From Deinococcus radiotolerans (lineage in GTDB: Bacteria; Deinococcota; Deinococci; Deinococcales; Deinococcaceae), in assembly GCF_014647435.1 (NCBI RefSeq), contig NZ_BMPE01000011.1, positions 1 through 64,000 on the forward strand: a stretch of DNA of 64,000 nt. The letters are read 5' to 3'. Below, in pieces: positions 41,786 to 50,112 of the stretch. Both the position numbers and the translations under genes were made by a program. Below the pieces are notes generated by a model that made no database searches, was not told where the DNA came from, and saw nothing but the letters and a program-made list of their open reading frames with translations. Position 1 is the first letter of the stretch. The number at the start of each line of letters is the position of its first letter.

Positions 41786-44700
41786 ATGAACCCCTGGCCA
41801 CGCCGACTTCCCGTGGAAACCCTGCTCGCCCTGTCCGTCCTGGTCGCCTGCAACCAGAACGCCGGTCGCCCCACCCAACCGGCCATGCCCACCCCGGTGG
41901 TGACGCGTAGCCCCGGCCTGCACGCCCAGGCCTTCACCACGCCCTACCCCACCTCCGACTCCGTGTCCTTCACCCTGGAAGGCTGCCGCAACGACGGCAC
42001 GCCGCCCATCACCCTGCCCAACGGCAGCGGTAAATTCATCTGCCCCGACGCGGCCTACACCACCGGCAACCTGGGCAAGGGCTGGAATGAACTGGACCTC
42101 GTGCCCCACCGCCTGACCCTCAGCGTGGGCAACCAGAAGAGTGCCACCACGCAGTTCCTGGTCGTCCTGGCCGCCGACTACCAGAGTGACGGCGCGTTCG
42201 GCTACGACGTCCTCTCCGTGCCGGAAGTGAACGCCGCCAAATCGGACGTCTCCTGCCAGATCAGCGTGGACACCCAGAAAGACCAGACCGGCATCACCGG
42301 CGGCACGGACCGCACCGCGTACCGCCTCGTGAACGTGGACCTGAACCGGGGAGCCACCTGCGTCCTGGACTACTACCAGCGGCTCGCGCTGGGCGCAGCC
42401 AGCTACCCGGGCTCGTCCCTGCAGGCGTACATGTTCGCCGACGCGGCCTTCAAGACCGGCAAGCGCACCATCCCGCTGCCCGTCCGCGAGATCCTCCCGC
42501 AATCCCTGTCCAAGACCATGGTCGCCTCGCAGGGCCGCGACCAGGTGTGGGACCTCACCAAGGGCGCCACGCCCGCCACGCTGAACTTCGGGGACGTGTG
42601 CGCCAACACCTTCACCCCGGCGCAACCCGTGAAGATCAACGTGACCTGGGAGATCAAGAGCGTCCAGCCCGGCGACGTGACCCTGATCACCAAGGTCTAC
42701 GCGACCAACCCCGCCGCCCGCACCATCACCGTGCAGGTCACCGACCGCATGTACCGCGGCAGTGACCAGTCCACGCTGCTGGACACCACCCAGGGCCAGG
42801 CCGTGGACGTCCCGGCCAACACCGCCAATTACCTCGTCCTGACGCACACCTTCCCCTACACGACCAGCAGTGACCTGCTCGGCACCACCTTCAACGACGT
42901 GGCCACCGCCACGTACACCGACAAGGTCACCGGCGTCACCGTGCCCGGCGACACGACCGCCGCCGCCAGCGCCCAGGTCACCGCGGGCGCCACCACGAAC
43001 GCCTCGGCCAGCGTCACGGACGACGAGATCATCACCGGGAACGGCCTGACCTTCAGCGTCACCCAGCCCACCCTGGGAACCTTCACGAACTACGCCGCGG
43101 GCACCGCCACGACCGGACCGGTCAGCTGGCAGGTCACCGGACAGACCACCGGCGGCACCGTGCAGTTCGACAAGACCGTCCTGCTCGACACGCGCCGCGT
43201 GACCACCGGCCTGCTCAGCGACGAGGCACACCTGAACGGCTCCGACGGCGCCGCCGCGCAGGCCAGCGCCGCCGTGAACATCAGCTCCAGCGCCAGCGTG
43301 ACCCTCACGATCACCAAGACCATTCCGGACGTCCTGCAGAACGCCGAGCAGCAGCAGTTCTCGTTCACCGTGAAGGACAGCGCCGGCCAGGTCGTCGCGA
43401 CCCCCTCCGTGACCTTCACCGCAGGGCAGACCAGCCAGAGCGTCTCCGTGACCACCAACCCCGGCGTGTACACCGTCACCGAGAACCCCGCCACCGGCTG
43501 GACCAGCCAGCCCGCACAGCACGTTGACCTTCAGCTGCCCACCTGCGCCGGCGGCGTGACCTTCAACAACGAGGTGACGCCCGCCACCGCCCGCGTGCAG
43601 AAGATCACGCTGCCCGCCGGGCAGGAAAGCGGCTGGACCTTCACCCTGAACCGCGTTAACGGCCAGCTCAGCCCACTGGAAACGGGCGTCACCGCCAGCG
43701 GCGGCCAGCTGAACTTCACCACCCCCCTGACCGAAGGCGCGTACCAGATCACGGAAACCGCCCAGCCGGGCTTCAAGCAGACGGCCAACAGCGGCTGCAC
43801 CTTCACCGTGAACTACCCCGCCGACGCCGGACGCACCTACACCTGTAGCGCCACGAACACCCAGCTGCCCAGGCTGACGGTCGTGAAGTATGTGGTCAAC
43901 GAGTACGGCGGCACCAAGGTCGTCTCGGACTTCCCGCTGAACGTCAGCGGCACCGCCGTCACCAGCGGCCAGGTCAACACCTTCGACCCGGGCACCTACA
44001 CGGTCGGCGAGGGCAGCCTGCCCTACGGGTACACCCAGGACGCCATCAGCGGCGACTGCACGGCCACCGGCAGCGTCATCCTGAACCCCGGCGACAACAA
44101 GAGCTGCACCATCACGAACAGTGACTCCCCGGCCACGCTGGTCATCGTGAAAAACGCCAAGCCCGCCACCGGCAGCTTCTCGTTCCTGACCACCGGCAGC
44201 GGCTACAGCGGCTTCACCCTCAGCCCCGCCGGCTGGACGAACACGCAGGGCAACCTCAGCGCCGGCACGTATACCATCCGCGAACAGACGCAGCTCGGCT
44301 GGGTCCTCACCGGGCTGGGCGGCAGCCCCGACCCCAGCACCCCCTACGCCTGCGTCACCACCGGCCAGGGCGGCAGCGTGGGCACCGGCAACCTGGACAC
44401 CCAGACCGCCACCATCACCCTCAAGATGGGCGACACCGTGACCTGCACCTTCGAGAACACCGGGCAGGGCGTCACCCGCACGCAGGGCTTCTGGGCCACG
44501 CACCCGCAGCTGGCCATGATCGCCTGGACCGGCGGGCAGGGCTTCGGCCACGCGTTCCCGGGCGTGTCGGCCGTCAGCGGCATCGGTGACGCGGCGCTGT
44601 GCAGCCGGACCATCGCGGCCGGCAGCCTGGCCGCCACCGGCAGCTCCGGCCTGATGGGTGCATTCTGGAGTGACGTGTCCAAGACCACCACGGGCGCCAA

Positions 44701-44980
44701 ACGCAGCGCCCTGGATCAGGCGCGCATGCAGCTCCTCCAGCAGCTCGTGGCGGCAGAGCTGAACGCCTCGGCCTTCGGCAGCGTGCCCGCCAGCGGCAGC
44801 TTCAGCACGTGGGAAGCCGCGTACTGCGGCACGAACACCCAGGCGATCAAGACCGCGCAGCAGCAGGCCGCGAGCTTCAACACGGCCGGTGACAGCGGCG
44901 CGTTCACGCCGGGCACCTCGGCTGACAGCAAGGCCGCGCGCGCCATGGCCAACCGCGACTTCTGGAATACCCTCCCGTAA
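41786..44980 (+). CDS. Large surface lipoprotein with SpaA/prealbumin-like repeats
   Basis: A 1064-residue predicted lipoprotein; the signal ends LLALSVLVACNQ with the lipobox cysteine near residue 25. Residues about 50-490 are beta-rich with paired cysteines. Four repeats of about 90 residues each follow, each ending in the prealbumin-type phrase xGxYxVxExxxxGW: NPGVYTVTENPATGW (near 560), EGAYQITETAQPGF (650), PGTYTVGEGSLPYGY (735) and AGTYTIREQTQLGW (825). The C-terminal 165 residues begin TRTQGFWATHPQLA (near 897), a domain start seen in other bacterial surface proteins, ending in helices. An adhesin or stalk is inferred. GGGAGG precedes ATG 41786. A terminator follows. Confidence 0.78.
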   Translation: MNPWPRRLPVETLLALSVLVACNQNAGRPTQPAMPTPVVTRSPGLHAQAFTTPYPTSDSVSFTLEGCRNDGTPPITLPNGSGKFICPDAAYTTGNLGKGWNELDLVPHRLTLSVGNQKSATTQFLVVLAADYQSDGAFGYDVLSVPEVNAAKSDVSCQISVDTQKDQTGITGGTDRTAYRLVNVDLNRGATCVLDYYQRLALGAASYPGSSLQAYMFADAAFKTGKRTIPLPVREILPQSLSKTMVASQGRDQVWDLTKGATPATLNFGDVCANTFTPAQPVKINVTWEIKSVQPGDVTLITKVYATNPAARTITVQVTDRMYRGSDQSTLLDTTQGQAVDVPANTANYLVLTHTFPYTTSSDLLGTTFNDVATATYTDKVTGVTVPGDTTAAASAQVTAGATTNASASVTDDEIITGNGLTFSVTQPTLGTFTNYAAGTATTGPVSWQVTGQTTGGTVQFDKTVLLDTRRVTTGLLSDEAHLNGSDGAAAQASAAVNISSSASVTLTITKTIPDVLQNAEQQQFSFTVKDSAGQVVATPSVTFTAGQTSQSVSVTTNPGVYTVTENPATGWTSQPAQHVDLQLPTCAGGVTFNNEVTPATARVQKITLPAGQESGWTFTLNRVNGQLSPLETGVTASGGQLNFTTPLTEGAYQITETAQPGFKQTANSGCTFTVNYPADAGRTYTCSATNTQLPRLTVVKYVVNEYGGTKVVSDFPLNVSGTAVTSGQVNTFDPGTYTVGEGSLPYGYTQDAISGDCTATGSVILNPGDNKSCTITNSDSPATLVIVKNAKPATGSFSFLTTGSGYSGFTLSPAGWTNTQGNLSAGTYTIREQTQLGWVLTGLGGSPDPSTPYACVTTGQGGSVGTGNLDTQTATITLKMGDTVTCTFENTGQGVTRTQGFWATHPQLAMIAWTGGQGFGHAFPGVSAVSGIGDAALCSRTIAAGSLAATGSSGLMGAFWSDVSKTTTGAKRSALDQARMQLLQQLVAAELNASAFGSVPASGSFSTWEAAYCGTNTQAIKTAQQQAASFNTAGDSGAFTPGTSADSKAARAMANRDFWNTLP

Positions 44981-44994
44981 GAACCGGAGAGGGG

Positions 44995-45027
44995 AGTGGG
45001 CGGCGCCTCGACTTGGCGCCGCCCACT
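44995..45027. terminator. Bidirectional terminator
   Basis: A perfect 13-bp stem (AGTGGGCGGCGCC at 44995-45007 with GGCGCCGCCCACT at 45015-45027) and a 7-base loop lie between the large lipoprotein gene and the convergent gene ending at 45045. Confidence 0.8.
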
Positions 45028-45044
45028 CTGCCGCCCGGCCCGGC

Positions 45045-45518
45045 TCAGGGCCCGTGCGGGCGGTCGTGTGCGCCGGGCAGCGCCGTCTGCTCCACCCGCG
45101 CCACGCTGAACAGGTGCTCCACCTCACCCCGCGCCGCCTGTCCCGGCTGATCGTGGGCGTACAGGTAGAGGGGCCAGCCCTGGTACGTCGTGTGATCCCA
45201 GGTGCGCAGCCCGTGCAGGTCGCGGGCCTGCACCTGCACCTGACCGGGCAGTGCCTCCGGCGCGGCGGTCAGGGCCGGGAGGGGCACGTACTGGTACAGG
45301 AAGAGTTTCAGGTGCTCCGGCCAGTGCGCGGCGAACGGTACGGTCTCCCCGAACAGCGTGGCCGCCTGAAGCGGAGAGAAGCGGTACAGCGGCAGCGGGC
45401 CGCGCGGCGTCTGCACGCTCAGGTGAGGCCCGGCGGCGTGCAGGTGCAGCAGGTCCGCGGGCGGGAGGGGCTGACCGAGCCGGCGTGAACCGGGCGCAGC
45501 GGCGTGCAGGTGCGTCAT
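45045..45518 (-). CDS. Lipoprotein_15-like repeat protein without signal peptide
   Basis: A 157-residue protein with two copies of the pattern found in the COG4315/Lipoprotein_15 family, where a short strand pair ends G-x-PLYxF or YLY: LSVQTPRGPLPLYRFSPLQ near residue 50 and RTWDHTTYQGWPLYLYAHDQPGQ near residue 120. Members are normally secreted; here the N-terminus (MTHLHAAAPGSRRLGQPLPP) has no signal peptide, so it should stay in the cytoplasm. It begins eight bases after the GGDEF-like gene ends, with AGGAG before the ATG, so the two form an operon. Function unknown. Confidence 0.6.
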   Translation of the reverse strand: MTHLHAAAPGSRRLGQPLPPADLLHLHAAGPHLSVQTPRGPLPLYRFSPLQAATLFGETVPFAAHWPEHLKLFLYQYVPLPALTAAPEALPGQVQVQARDLHGLRTWDHTTYQGWPLYLYAHDQPGQAARGEVEHLFSVARVEQTALPGAHDRPHGP

Positions 45519-45526
45519 GGGGGCTC

Positions 45527-46303
45527 CTACAGGGCCAGGACAGAGTGGGGCGGGTGGCTGGGCGCGGCCGGGTGCAGCAGGCGTGCCAGACCGCCCGGCG
45601 TGCGCCGCGCCGCGTGGTGGCCGGCGCGCTCCTGCGCGGCGCGCAGCAGGTCCGCCAGCGTGGTGCCGTCGTGGGGCGCGTCGGCCAGGCCCGTCCGGAC
45701 GTCCGGGTGGCGGCCCAGCGCGCCCAGGTGCTGCGCGGCGCGGCGCAGCGCCGGAGCCAGGTGCTCGGCCGTGAGGGGCCGGGGGCTCAGGAGCGTGAAT
45801 TCGTGCGTGCCGGTGCGGTACACGCTGGCCTGCCAGGGGCGCGCCGCGTCCCACAGGTCCCGCGCGATGAGCCGCAGGGCCTGATCGACCGGCGCGTTGC
45901 CCAGGTGGCGCCGCTGGTCATGCAGGGGCGGCAGGCGCAGCGCGGCGAGGGTCGTGACGCCGTGCGTCTGGGCGGCGTCCAGCAGCAGGGCGGTGCGGTC
46001 GGGCAGGTGCGTGACGGGGTCCAGGTGGTACTGGTGGACATCCTCGATCAGCAGGATGCGGTCGCCGTTGGGCAGGCTGCTCAGGTTCAGGCGGCACACC
46101 CGCCGCGCGCCGGTCAGGGTGAGCAGGCGCGTCTGGTGAACGCCGTCCGGCCAGCTGCGCGCGGGTTCGGGCAGCGCGCTGGCGTGAAAGGTGCGGGAGA
46201 AGGCGTGGTTCGGCTGGGCCAGGGTGGGCGCGTGCGCGGGCCAGCGCAGCGCGGGCAGGGGCAGCAGGTGAAACAGGTCGTCTTCGAGGTGAAAGTGGGT
46301 CAT
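45527..46303 (-). CDS. Soluble degenerate GGDEF-like protein
   Basis: A 258-residue protein. Residues about 1-90 look PAS-like (HAFSRTFHASALPEPARSWPDGVHQTRLLTLTGARRVCRLNLSSLPNGDRILLIEDVH). A GGDEF-type fold follows, with the start motif HLDPVTHLPDRTALLLDAA and the later strand ASVYRTGTHEFTLLSP, in which GTHEF stands where GGDEF is expected, losing the first glycines and the metal aspartate. Diguanylate cyclase activity is unlikely. The ATG at 46303 has GGAGAGG upstream. It is the first gene of a two-gene operon with the Lipoprotein_15-like gene. Confidence 0.65.
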   Translation of the reverse strand: MTHFHLEDDLFHLLPLPALRWPAHAPTLAQPNHAFSRTFHASALPEPARSWPDGVHQTRLLTLTGARRVCRLNLSSLPNGDRILLIEDVHQYHLDPVTHLPDRTALLLDAAQTHGVTTLAALRLPPLHDQRRHLGNAPVDQALRLIARDLWDAARPWQASVYRTGTHEFTLLSPRPLTAEHLAPALRRAAQHLGALGRHPDVRTGLADAPHDGTTLADLLRAAQERAGHHAARRTPGGLARLLHPAAPSHPPHSVLAL

Positions 46304-46454
46304 GGGCCTCTCCCTGGAATGGGGTGGGTCGGGGGTGCGGTCTTGACGGGCAGCATGCCGCGCGGCGCGTTAAGGGGGCGTTAGGGGCCCGGGGCCGCCC
46401 GGTCGTGGGGGGCGCCAGGGGCGCGGCTGGGACAGTGCGGGCTACACTCCGGGC

Positions 46455-46964
46455 ATGAGCTCGTGGCCGTTCAGGGTTGGATTCGGGGAGGACGCGCACC
46501 GCCTGGAGGCGGGGCGGCGGCTGGTGCTGGGCGGCGTGGAGATCCCGCACGCGGAACTGGGCGCCGTGGCCCACAGTGACGGCGACGCAGTGTTGCACGT
46601 GGTGGCGGACGCGCTGCTGTCCGGGCTGGCGCTGGGTGATATCGGGCAGTACTTCCCGGATACGGCCCCGGAGTGGCGCGGCATGGATTCACGCGTGATC
46701 GTGGAGCGGGCCCTGGCACTGGTGCAGGAGCGGGGGTGGATGCCGGTGAACGTGGCGGTCGTGGTGACGCTGGACCGCCCGAAGCTGGGGCCGCTGCGCG
46801 CCGAGATCGCGCGGTCGGTCGCGGCGCTGCTGGGCCTGCCGGAAGGGGACGTGGGCGTGAGTTTCAAGACGTCCGAGGGTCTGGCGCGTCTGCACGTGCA
46901 GACGCGCGCGACGGTGCTGCTGGCCCGCGTGGACGCCGCCGGTGCGGAGGCCCGCGGTGAGTGA
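46455..46964 (+). CDS. ispF: 2-C-methyl-D-erythritol 2,4-cyclodiphosphate synthase
   Basis: IspF makes MEcPP in the non-mevalonate isoprenoid pathway. The 169-residue protein carries the family's zinc ligands in [16 protein letters not shown] (D13, H15). It also has [33 protein letters not shown] with the third histidine, [12 protein letters not shown], and the C-terminal [11 protein letters not shown] (homologous to the KATTxExLG loop). TACACT at 46443-46448 is six bases before the ATG (leaderless). The next gene, trmL, starts inside its last codons, so the two are translated as a coupled pair. Confidence 0.95.
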   Translation: MSSWPFRVGFGEDAHRLEAGRRLVLGGVEIPHAELGAVAHSDGDAVLHVVADALLSGLALGDIGQYFPDTAPEWRGMDSRVIVERALALVQERGWMPVNVAVVVTLDRPKLGPLRAEIARSVAALLGLPEGDVGVSFKTSEGLARLHVQTRATVLLARVDAAGAEARGE

Positions 46965-47421
46965 CGTGCCCCTGCTGCGGGTGGTGCTGTTCGAGCCGGA
47001 AAAGGCCGGGAACGTGGGGAACGTCGCGCGGACCTGCGCGGTGCTGGGCGCGGACCTGCACCTGATCCGCCCGTTCGGCTTCCACCTGCATGACCGGGAG
47101 TTCCGGCGGGCCGTGATGGATTATCTGGAGGGCGTGACGCTGCACGAGCACGCCAGCTGGACGGCCTTCCAGGGCACGCTGGCTGCGGGGGCGCGGGTCT
47201 GGGCGTTCAGCACGCACGCGACCGACCTGCACACCCGCGCGGGGTTCCGGCGGGGGGATTACCTGCTGTTCGGCCCGGAGTCGCGCGGCCTGCCCGTGTG
47301 GCTGCGGGACGCCCTGCCGAAGCTGAAGCTGCCGCAGCCGGGTGGGGGCCGCAGCCTGAACCTGAGTGTCGCGGCGGGCGTGGCGGCGTTCGAGGCGGGG
47401 CGGCAGATCGAGGGCTGGTAG
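46957..47421 (+). CDS. trmL: tRNA (cytidine/uridine-34 2'-O)-methyltransferase, SPOUT family
   Basis: TrmL methylates the ribose of the wobble base in certain tRNA-Leu species. The 154-residue protein is a minimal SPOUT enzyme: motif 1 is [34 protein letters not shown], motif 2 is [12 protein letters not shown], and motif 3 is [26 protein letters not shown], which form the knotted SAM site. The usual arginine after the RSLN motif is retained. I chose GTG 46957, which overlaps the ispF end by eight bases. It is cotranscribed with ispF. Confidence 0.92.
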   Translation: MSDVPLLRVVLFEPEKAGNVGNVARTCAVLGADLHLIRPFGFHLHDREFRRAVMDYLEGVTLHEHASWTAFQGTLAAGARVWAFSTHATDLHTRAGFRRGDYLLFGPESRGLPVWLRDALPKLKLPQPGGGRSLNLSVAAGVAAFEAGRQIEGW

Positions 47422-47463
47422 GTCGGGGCGTGGCGCCCCGGTGCGCTGCGCCATTCGGCTCAT

Positions 47464-47508
47464 TTCGATTCCCGTCGAATCGGGCATGATGATTCGAGGA
47501 GGATCGAA
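47464..47508 (+). promoter_or_regulatory. Two TTCGA-N6-TCGAA palindromes flanking a -10 box, one over the ribosome site
   Basis: Perfect palindromes TTCGA-TTCCCG-TCGAA (47464-47479) and TTCGA-GGAGGA-TCGAA (47493-47508) start 29 bp apart. CATGAT at 47485-47490 between them is a candidate -10 box. The spacer of the second palindrome is the ribosome-binding site AGGAGG, and its last base is followed directly by ATG 47509. An ArsR-family gene follows downstream, so autoregulation by that protein is the simplest reading. Confidence 0.75.
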
Positions 47509-47751
47509 ATGACTGAAGCCGCCGACCCCACCCCGCAGGCCCGCATGAACGCCCTGTACTGCCGCCTCGTCACGGGTATCCGCACGAACGCCGAACGCGA
47601 CCTGCGCCTTGCCCACGCCGCCGGGAACGCCGCCGATCAGGCCCGCGCGCAGGCCCGCCTGGACACCCTGGACGCCGCCCTGGGCATCTACGAGGGCGCC
47701 CACCGCGCCGCGCACGGCACGTCCCCCTGGCCGTCAGGGCCCCGCCCATGA
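47509..47751 (+). CDS. 80-residue helical protein of unknown function
   Basis: A small soluble protein with one long helical part (about residues 10-66: ARMNALYCRLVTGIRTNAERDLRLAHAAGNAADQARAQARLDTLDAALGIYEGAHRAA) that could form a helical hairpin, and a Pro-rich tail. No family is recognised. It has the best-supported start in the area, because the ribosome site AGGAGG lies inside the second of two palindromic operators. The ArsR-DUF2087 gene starts 133 bp downstream on the same strand. It may be the controlled partner of that regulator. Confidence 0.6.
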   Translation: MTEAADPTPQARMNALYCRLVTGIRTNAERDLRLAHAAGNAADQARAQARLDTLDAALGIYEGAHRAAHGTSPWPSGPRP

Positions 47752-47884
47752 AGCAGAGACGTGCTGTGCCGTGGACCACCCGCACCGCTGCCGAACGGCC
47801 CGCGTCACGTCCGGCGTCCGTGCCGCCCCCGCTCGCCTCCGCCCGGATGAGCCGCTGCTGGCCCACCAGACCACCGGAGTTCGC

Positions 47885-48448
47885 ATGAGTGCCGACCTAA
47901 CTGCCCGCGCGGGCCTCTTCCGCGCGCTCTCGCACCCCGCGCGCCTGAGCCTGTTACGCCTCGTCTGGACCCGCGAGGCCAGCGGCGACGAACTCGCCCG
48001 CCTGATGAACCTCGCGCCCGCCACCGTCAGCCATCACCTCGCGCAGCTGGCCGAGGCGGGCCTGCTCCTCACCCGGCAGGACGGCCACCACCGCCTGCAC
48101 CGCGCCCACACGGCCGCGCTGGAATTGAATCTCGCGGACGTCGTGCGCGGCGCCGCGCCCGCCCCCACCCCGGACGACCCCTACCGCGAGCGCGTCCTGC
48201 GGGCCTTCCTGAAAGGTGGGCGCCTGACCACCCTGCCCGCCCAGCGCAAGAAGAAAGACGTCATTCTGCACGAACTGGTCACGCTGTTCGAGTACGGCCG
48301 CCCGTACCCGGAAGCCGAGGTGAACGCCCTGCTGGGCGAGGTATACGCCGACGTGTCCACCCTGCGCCGCGAACTGGTCGGCCTGGGCGTCCTGAACCGC
48401 GAACGCGGCGTGTACTGGCGGCCCGCAGCCGACCCTACAGGCTCTTGA
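47885..48448 (+). CDS. ArsR-family regulator with C-terminal DUF2087 domain
   Basis: A 187-residue regulator. The N-terminal winged HTH (about residues 1-85) has FRALSHPARLSLLRLVWTREASGDELARLMNLAPATVSHHLAQLAEAGLLLTRQDGHHRLH, without the CxC metal site of ArsR or SmtB. The C-terminal DUF2087 (about 110-185) reads RLTTLPAQRKKKDVILHELVTLFEYGRPYPEAEVNALLGEVYADVSTLRRELVGLGVLNRERGVYWR, itself a winged-helix-like fold. The inducer is unknown. It likely binds the paired palindromes at 47464-47508. Its 3' end overlaps the convergent rtcB-like gene by 14 bp. Confidence 0.85.
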   Translation: MSADLTARAGLFRALSHPARLSLLRLVWTREASGDELARLMNLAPATVSHHLAQLAEAGLLLTRQDGHHRLHRAHTAALELNLADVVRGAAPAPTPDDPYRERVLRAFLKGGRLTTLPAQRKKKDVILHELVTLFEYGRPYPEAEVNALLGEVYADVSTLRRELVGLGVLNRERGVYWRPAADPTGS

Positions 48449-49883
48449 CCGTCAGCAGGGGCCGCAGCGCCGCCACAGGCCGCGCCAGGCCCGCCCGGGC
48501 GTGCGTGTCGATGATTGGCGTCACCGCTTTGTACGCGCCGGGCGCCTCCTGCTTCAGCGCGGACAGCGCCCGCGCCCGGATCTCTGATCGCGCCGTGCGC
48601 AGATCGGTGGGTGTCACCACCCGCAGCGCCTCCAGCGCCCGGAGCGCCTCCGCGTCACTCTGGCGCATGGCCGCCCCGCGCGGCTGACGGCGGCCCGCGC
48701 CGTGACTGGCGCTCCCCAGCGCCAGGGGGTGCCCCTGCCCGGCCAGCAGGTAACTGAGGTCCCCCATGCTGCCCGGAATCAGGACCGGTTCGCCGTGCGG
48801 GTGACGTACGCTGGGCCCGGCGGCGGGCGTGGCGCCCTTGCGGTGCACCCAGTCCCCGTCCCCGCCGGGCCAGATGAAGTTGTGCGGCGCGTCCGCCAGC
48901 GCCGGAAACGGCTGATCCTGCGCCAGCAGGCCCGGCGGAAGGGCGCGGCCCAGCGCGGCGCGCACCATGCACGCCAGCATCAACCGGTTCCCGCTCGCCA
49001 GATGCGCCGCCGCATGCAGGGCGTCCAGCACGCCCGGCACGCCGGGATGGTCGGCCGGAAGCAGCGGCAGCGGGGCGCCGGGCGCCGCGCGGGCCGGGGC
49101 GCGCAGCTGAGCGCCGAACAGATGCCCGAACCCCAGCGATCCGCTGTGCACCATGACCACCACCTCGCCGGGCCGGACGCCCCACGCGTACGCCGCGTGC
49201 CGGTCCAGGACCGCCGCGACCTCCTGCACCTCCACGAAGTGATTCCCGCCGCCCACCGAGCCCAGCTGCGTGTCGAACGACGCCCGGTCCCGGTCGCCCA
49301 GCCAGTCCCGCACGCCGTGAAGCGGGCCGCGCACGAACGGCGCGTGCGGGTCCGGCTGATGCGCCTGCGCGCCCAGCAGGTCCCACAGGCCCCGCTGCCC
49401 CGCCGGGCGCGGCGCCGCGAGCAGGTCCGGCACGCCGCCGCGCAGCAGCGCCTCCCGCTGACGGCCCGTGAGACTCAGCGCCCGCTGCCCCTGAAAGAAC
49501 ACCGCCCGCAGTTCACGCTCCAGGACGTCCAGGTGCGGGCGCAGATCATCGGCCCGCAGCCCGGTCAGATGCAGGCGCATCCCGCAGCCCAGGTCATTCC
49601 CGATCAGGTGCGGCGTGAGCACGCCGCGCGTCCGCAGCGCGGTGCCCACCGGGGCGGGCGACGCGCGGTGCAGGTCCGGCGTCAGGGCCAGCGCCTCCAC
49701 CCCCAGCGCCGGGTCGAGTTTCTGGGCCGCCGCGTGCAGGTCCAGCAGGCGCAGGGCGTCCCGGACGGCGGCCCGCTCAACGGGCACCTCCGGACTGGCG
49801 AACAGGTGAGCGGGCACCCCGCTGTCATGAGGCAGGAGGACGGGCGACAGGGCCTCGCCCCGCGCGGAAAGAACATCAATCAT
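48435..49883 (-). CDS. RtcB-family RNA ligase
   Basis: A 482-residue RtcB-type protein; RtcB joins 2',3'-cyclic-phosphate or 3'-phosphate ends to 5'-OH RNA with GTP and Mn2+. The metal-site motifs are present: GNDLGCGMRLHLTG with the conserved Asp and Cys, LGSVGGGNHFVEVQ, and VHSGSLGFG. They are followed by HNFIWPGG, HRKGATPA, IPGSMGDLSYL and the guanylate-accepting histidine in SASHGAGRR. The closing AYKAVTPIIDTH matches the family. Length is as expected for the bacterial RtcB3-like group. No archease or RtcA gene is adjacent. I chose ATG 49883. It converges with the ArsR-DUF2087 gene and diverges from the aminopeptidase gene. Confidence 0.87.
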   Translation of the reverse strand: MIDVLSARGEALSPVLLPHDSGVPAHLFASPEVPVERAAVRDALRLLDLHAAAQKLDPALGVEALALTPDLHRASPAPVGTALRTRGVLTPHLIGNDLGCGMRLHLTGLRADDLRPHLDVLERELRAVFFQGQRALSLTGRQREALLRGGVPDLLAAPRPAGQRGLWDLLGAQAHQPDPHAPFVRGPLHGVRDWLGDRDRASFDTQLGSVGGGNHFVEVQEVAAVLDRHAAYAWGVRPGEVVVMVHSGSLGFGHLFGAQLRAPARAAPGAPLPLLPADHPGVPGVLDALHAAAHLASGNRLMLACMVRAALGRALPPGLLAQDQPFPALADAPHNFIWPGGDGDWVHRKGATPAAGPSVRHPHGEPVLIPGSMGDLSYLLAGQGHPLALGSASHGAGRRQPRGAAMRQSDAEALRALEALRVVTPTDLRTARSEIRARALSALKQEAPGAYKAVTPIIDTHARAGLARPVAALRPLLTVKSL

Positions 49884-50112
49884 GTGGCCTCTGCTGAGAA
49901 ACACCGGCCCGCACCAGGGCGCACCGGGAAGGAATCGTCGGCCCAGGCGCACTCCAGGTTCGGCGCGCAGGGCAGGGGAGAGGACGGCCCGTCTCAGCAG
50001 CAGGTGACAGGTCCCCCGACCGTAGCAGGCGCGTTCAGCTGGCCGCATCCGCCAGACGGCGCACCGCCCACGGGGGCGCGTCCTCATCCGGACGCCCGGT
50101 AGAGTGACGGAC

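Noticed and set aside
50104..50112. A GTG start three codons before the aminopeptidase ATG.
   Set aside because: The GTG overlaps the TAGAGT -10 box; ATG 50113 has the usual leaderless spacing.
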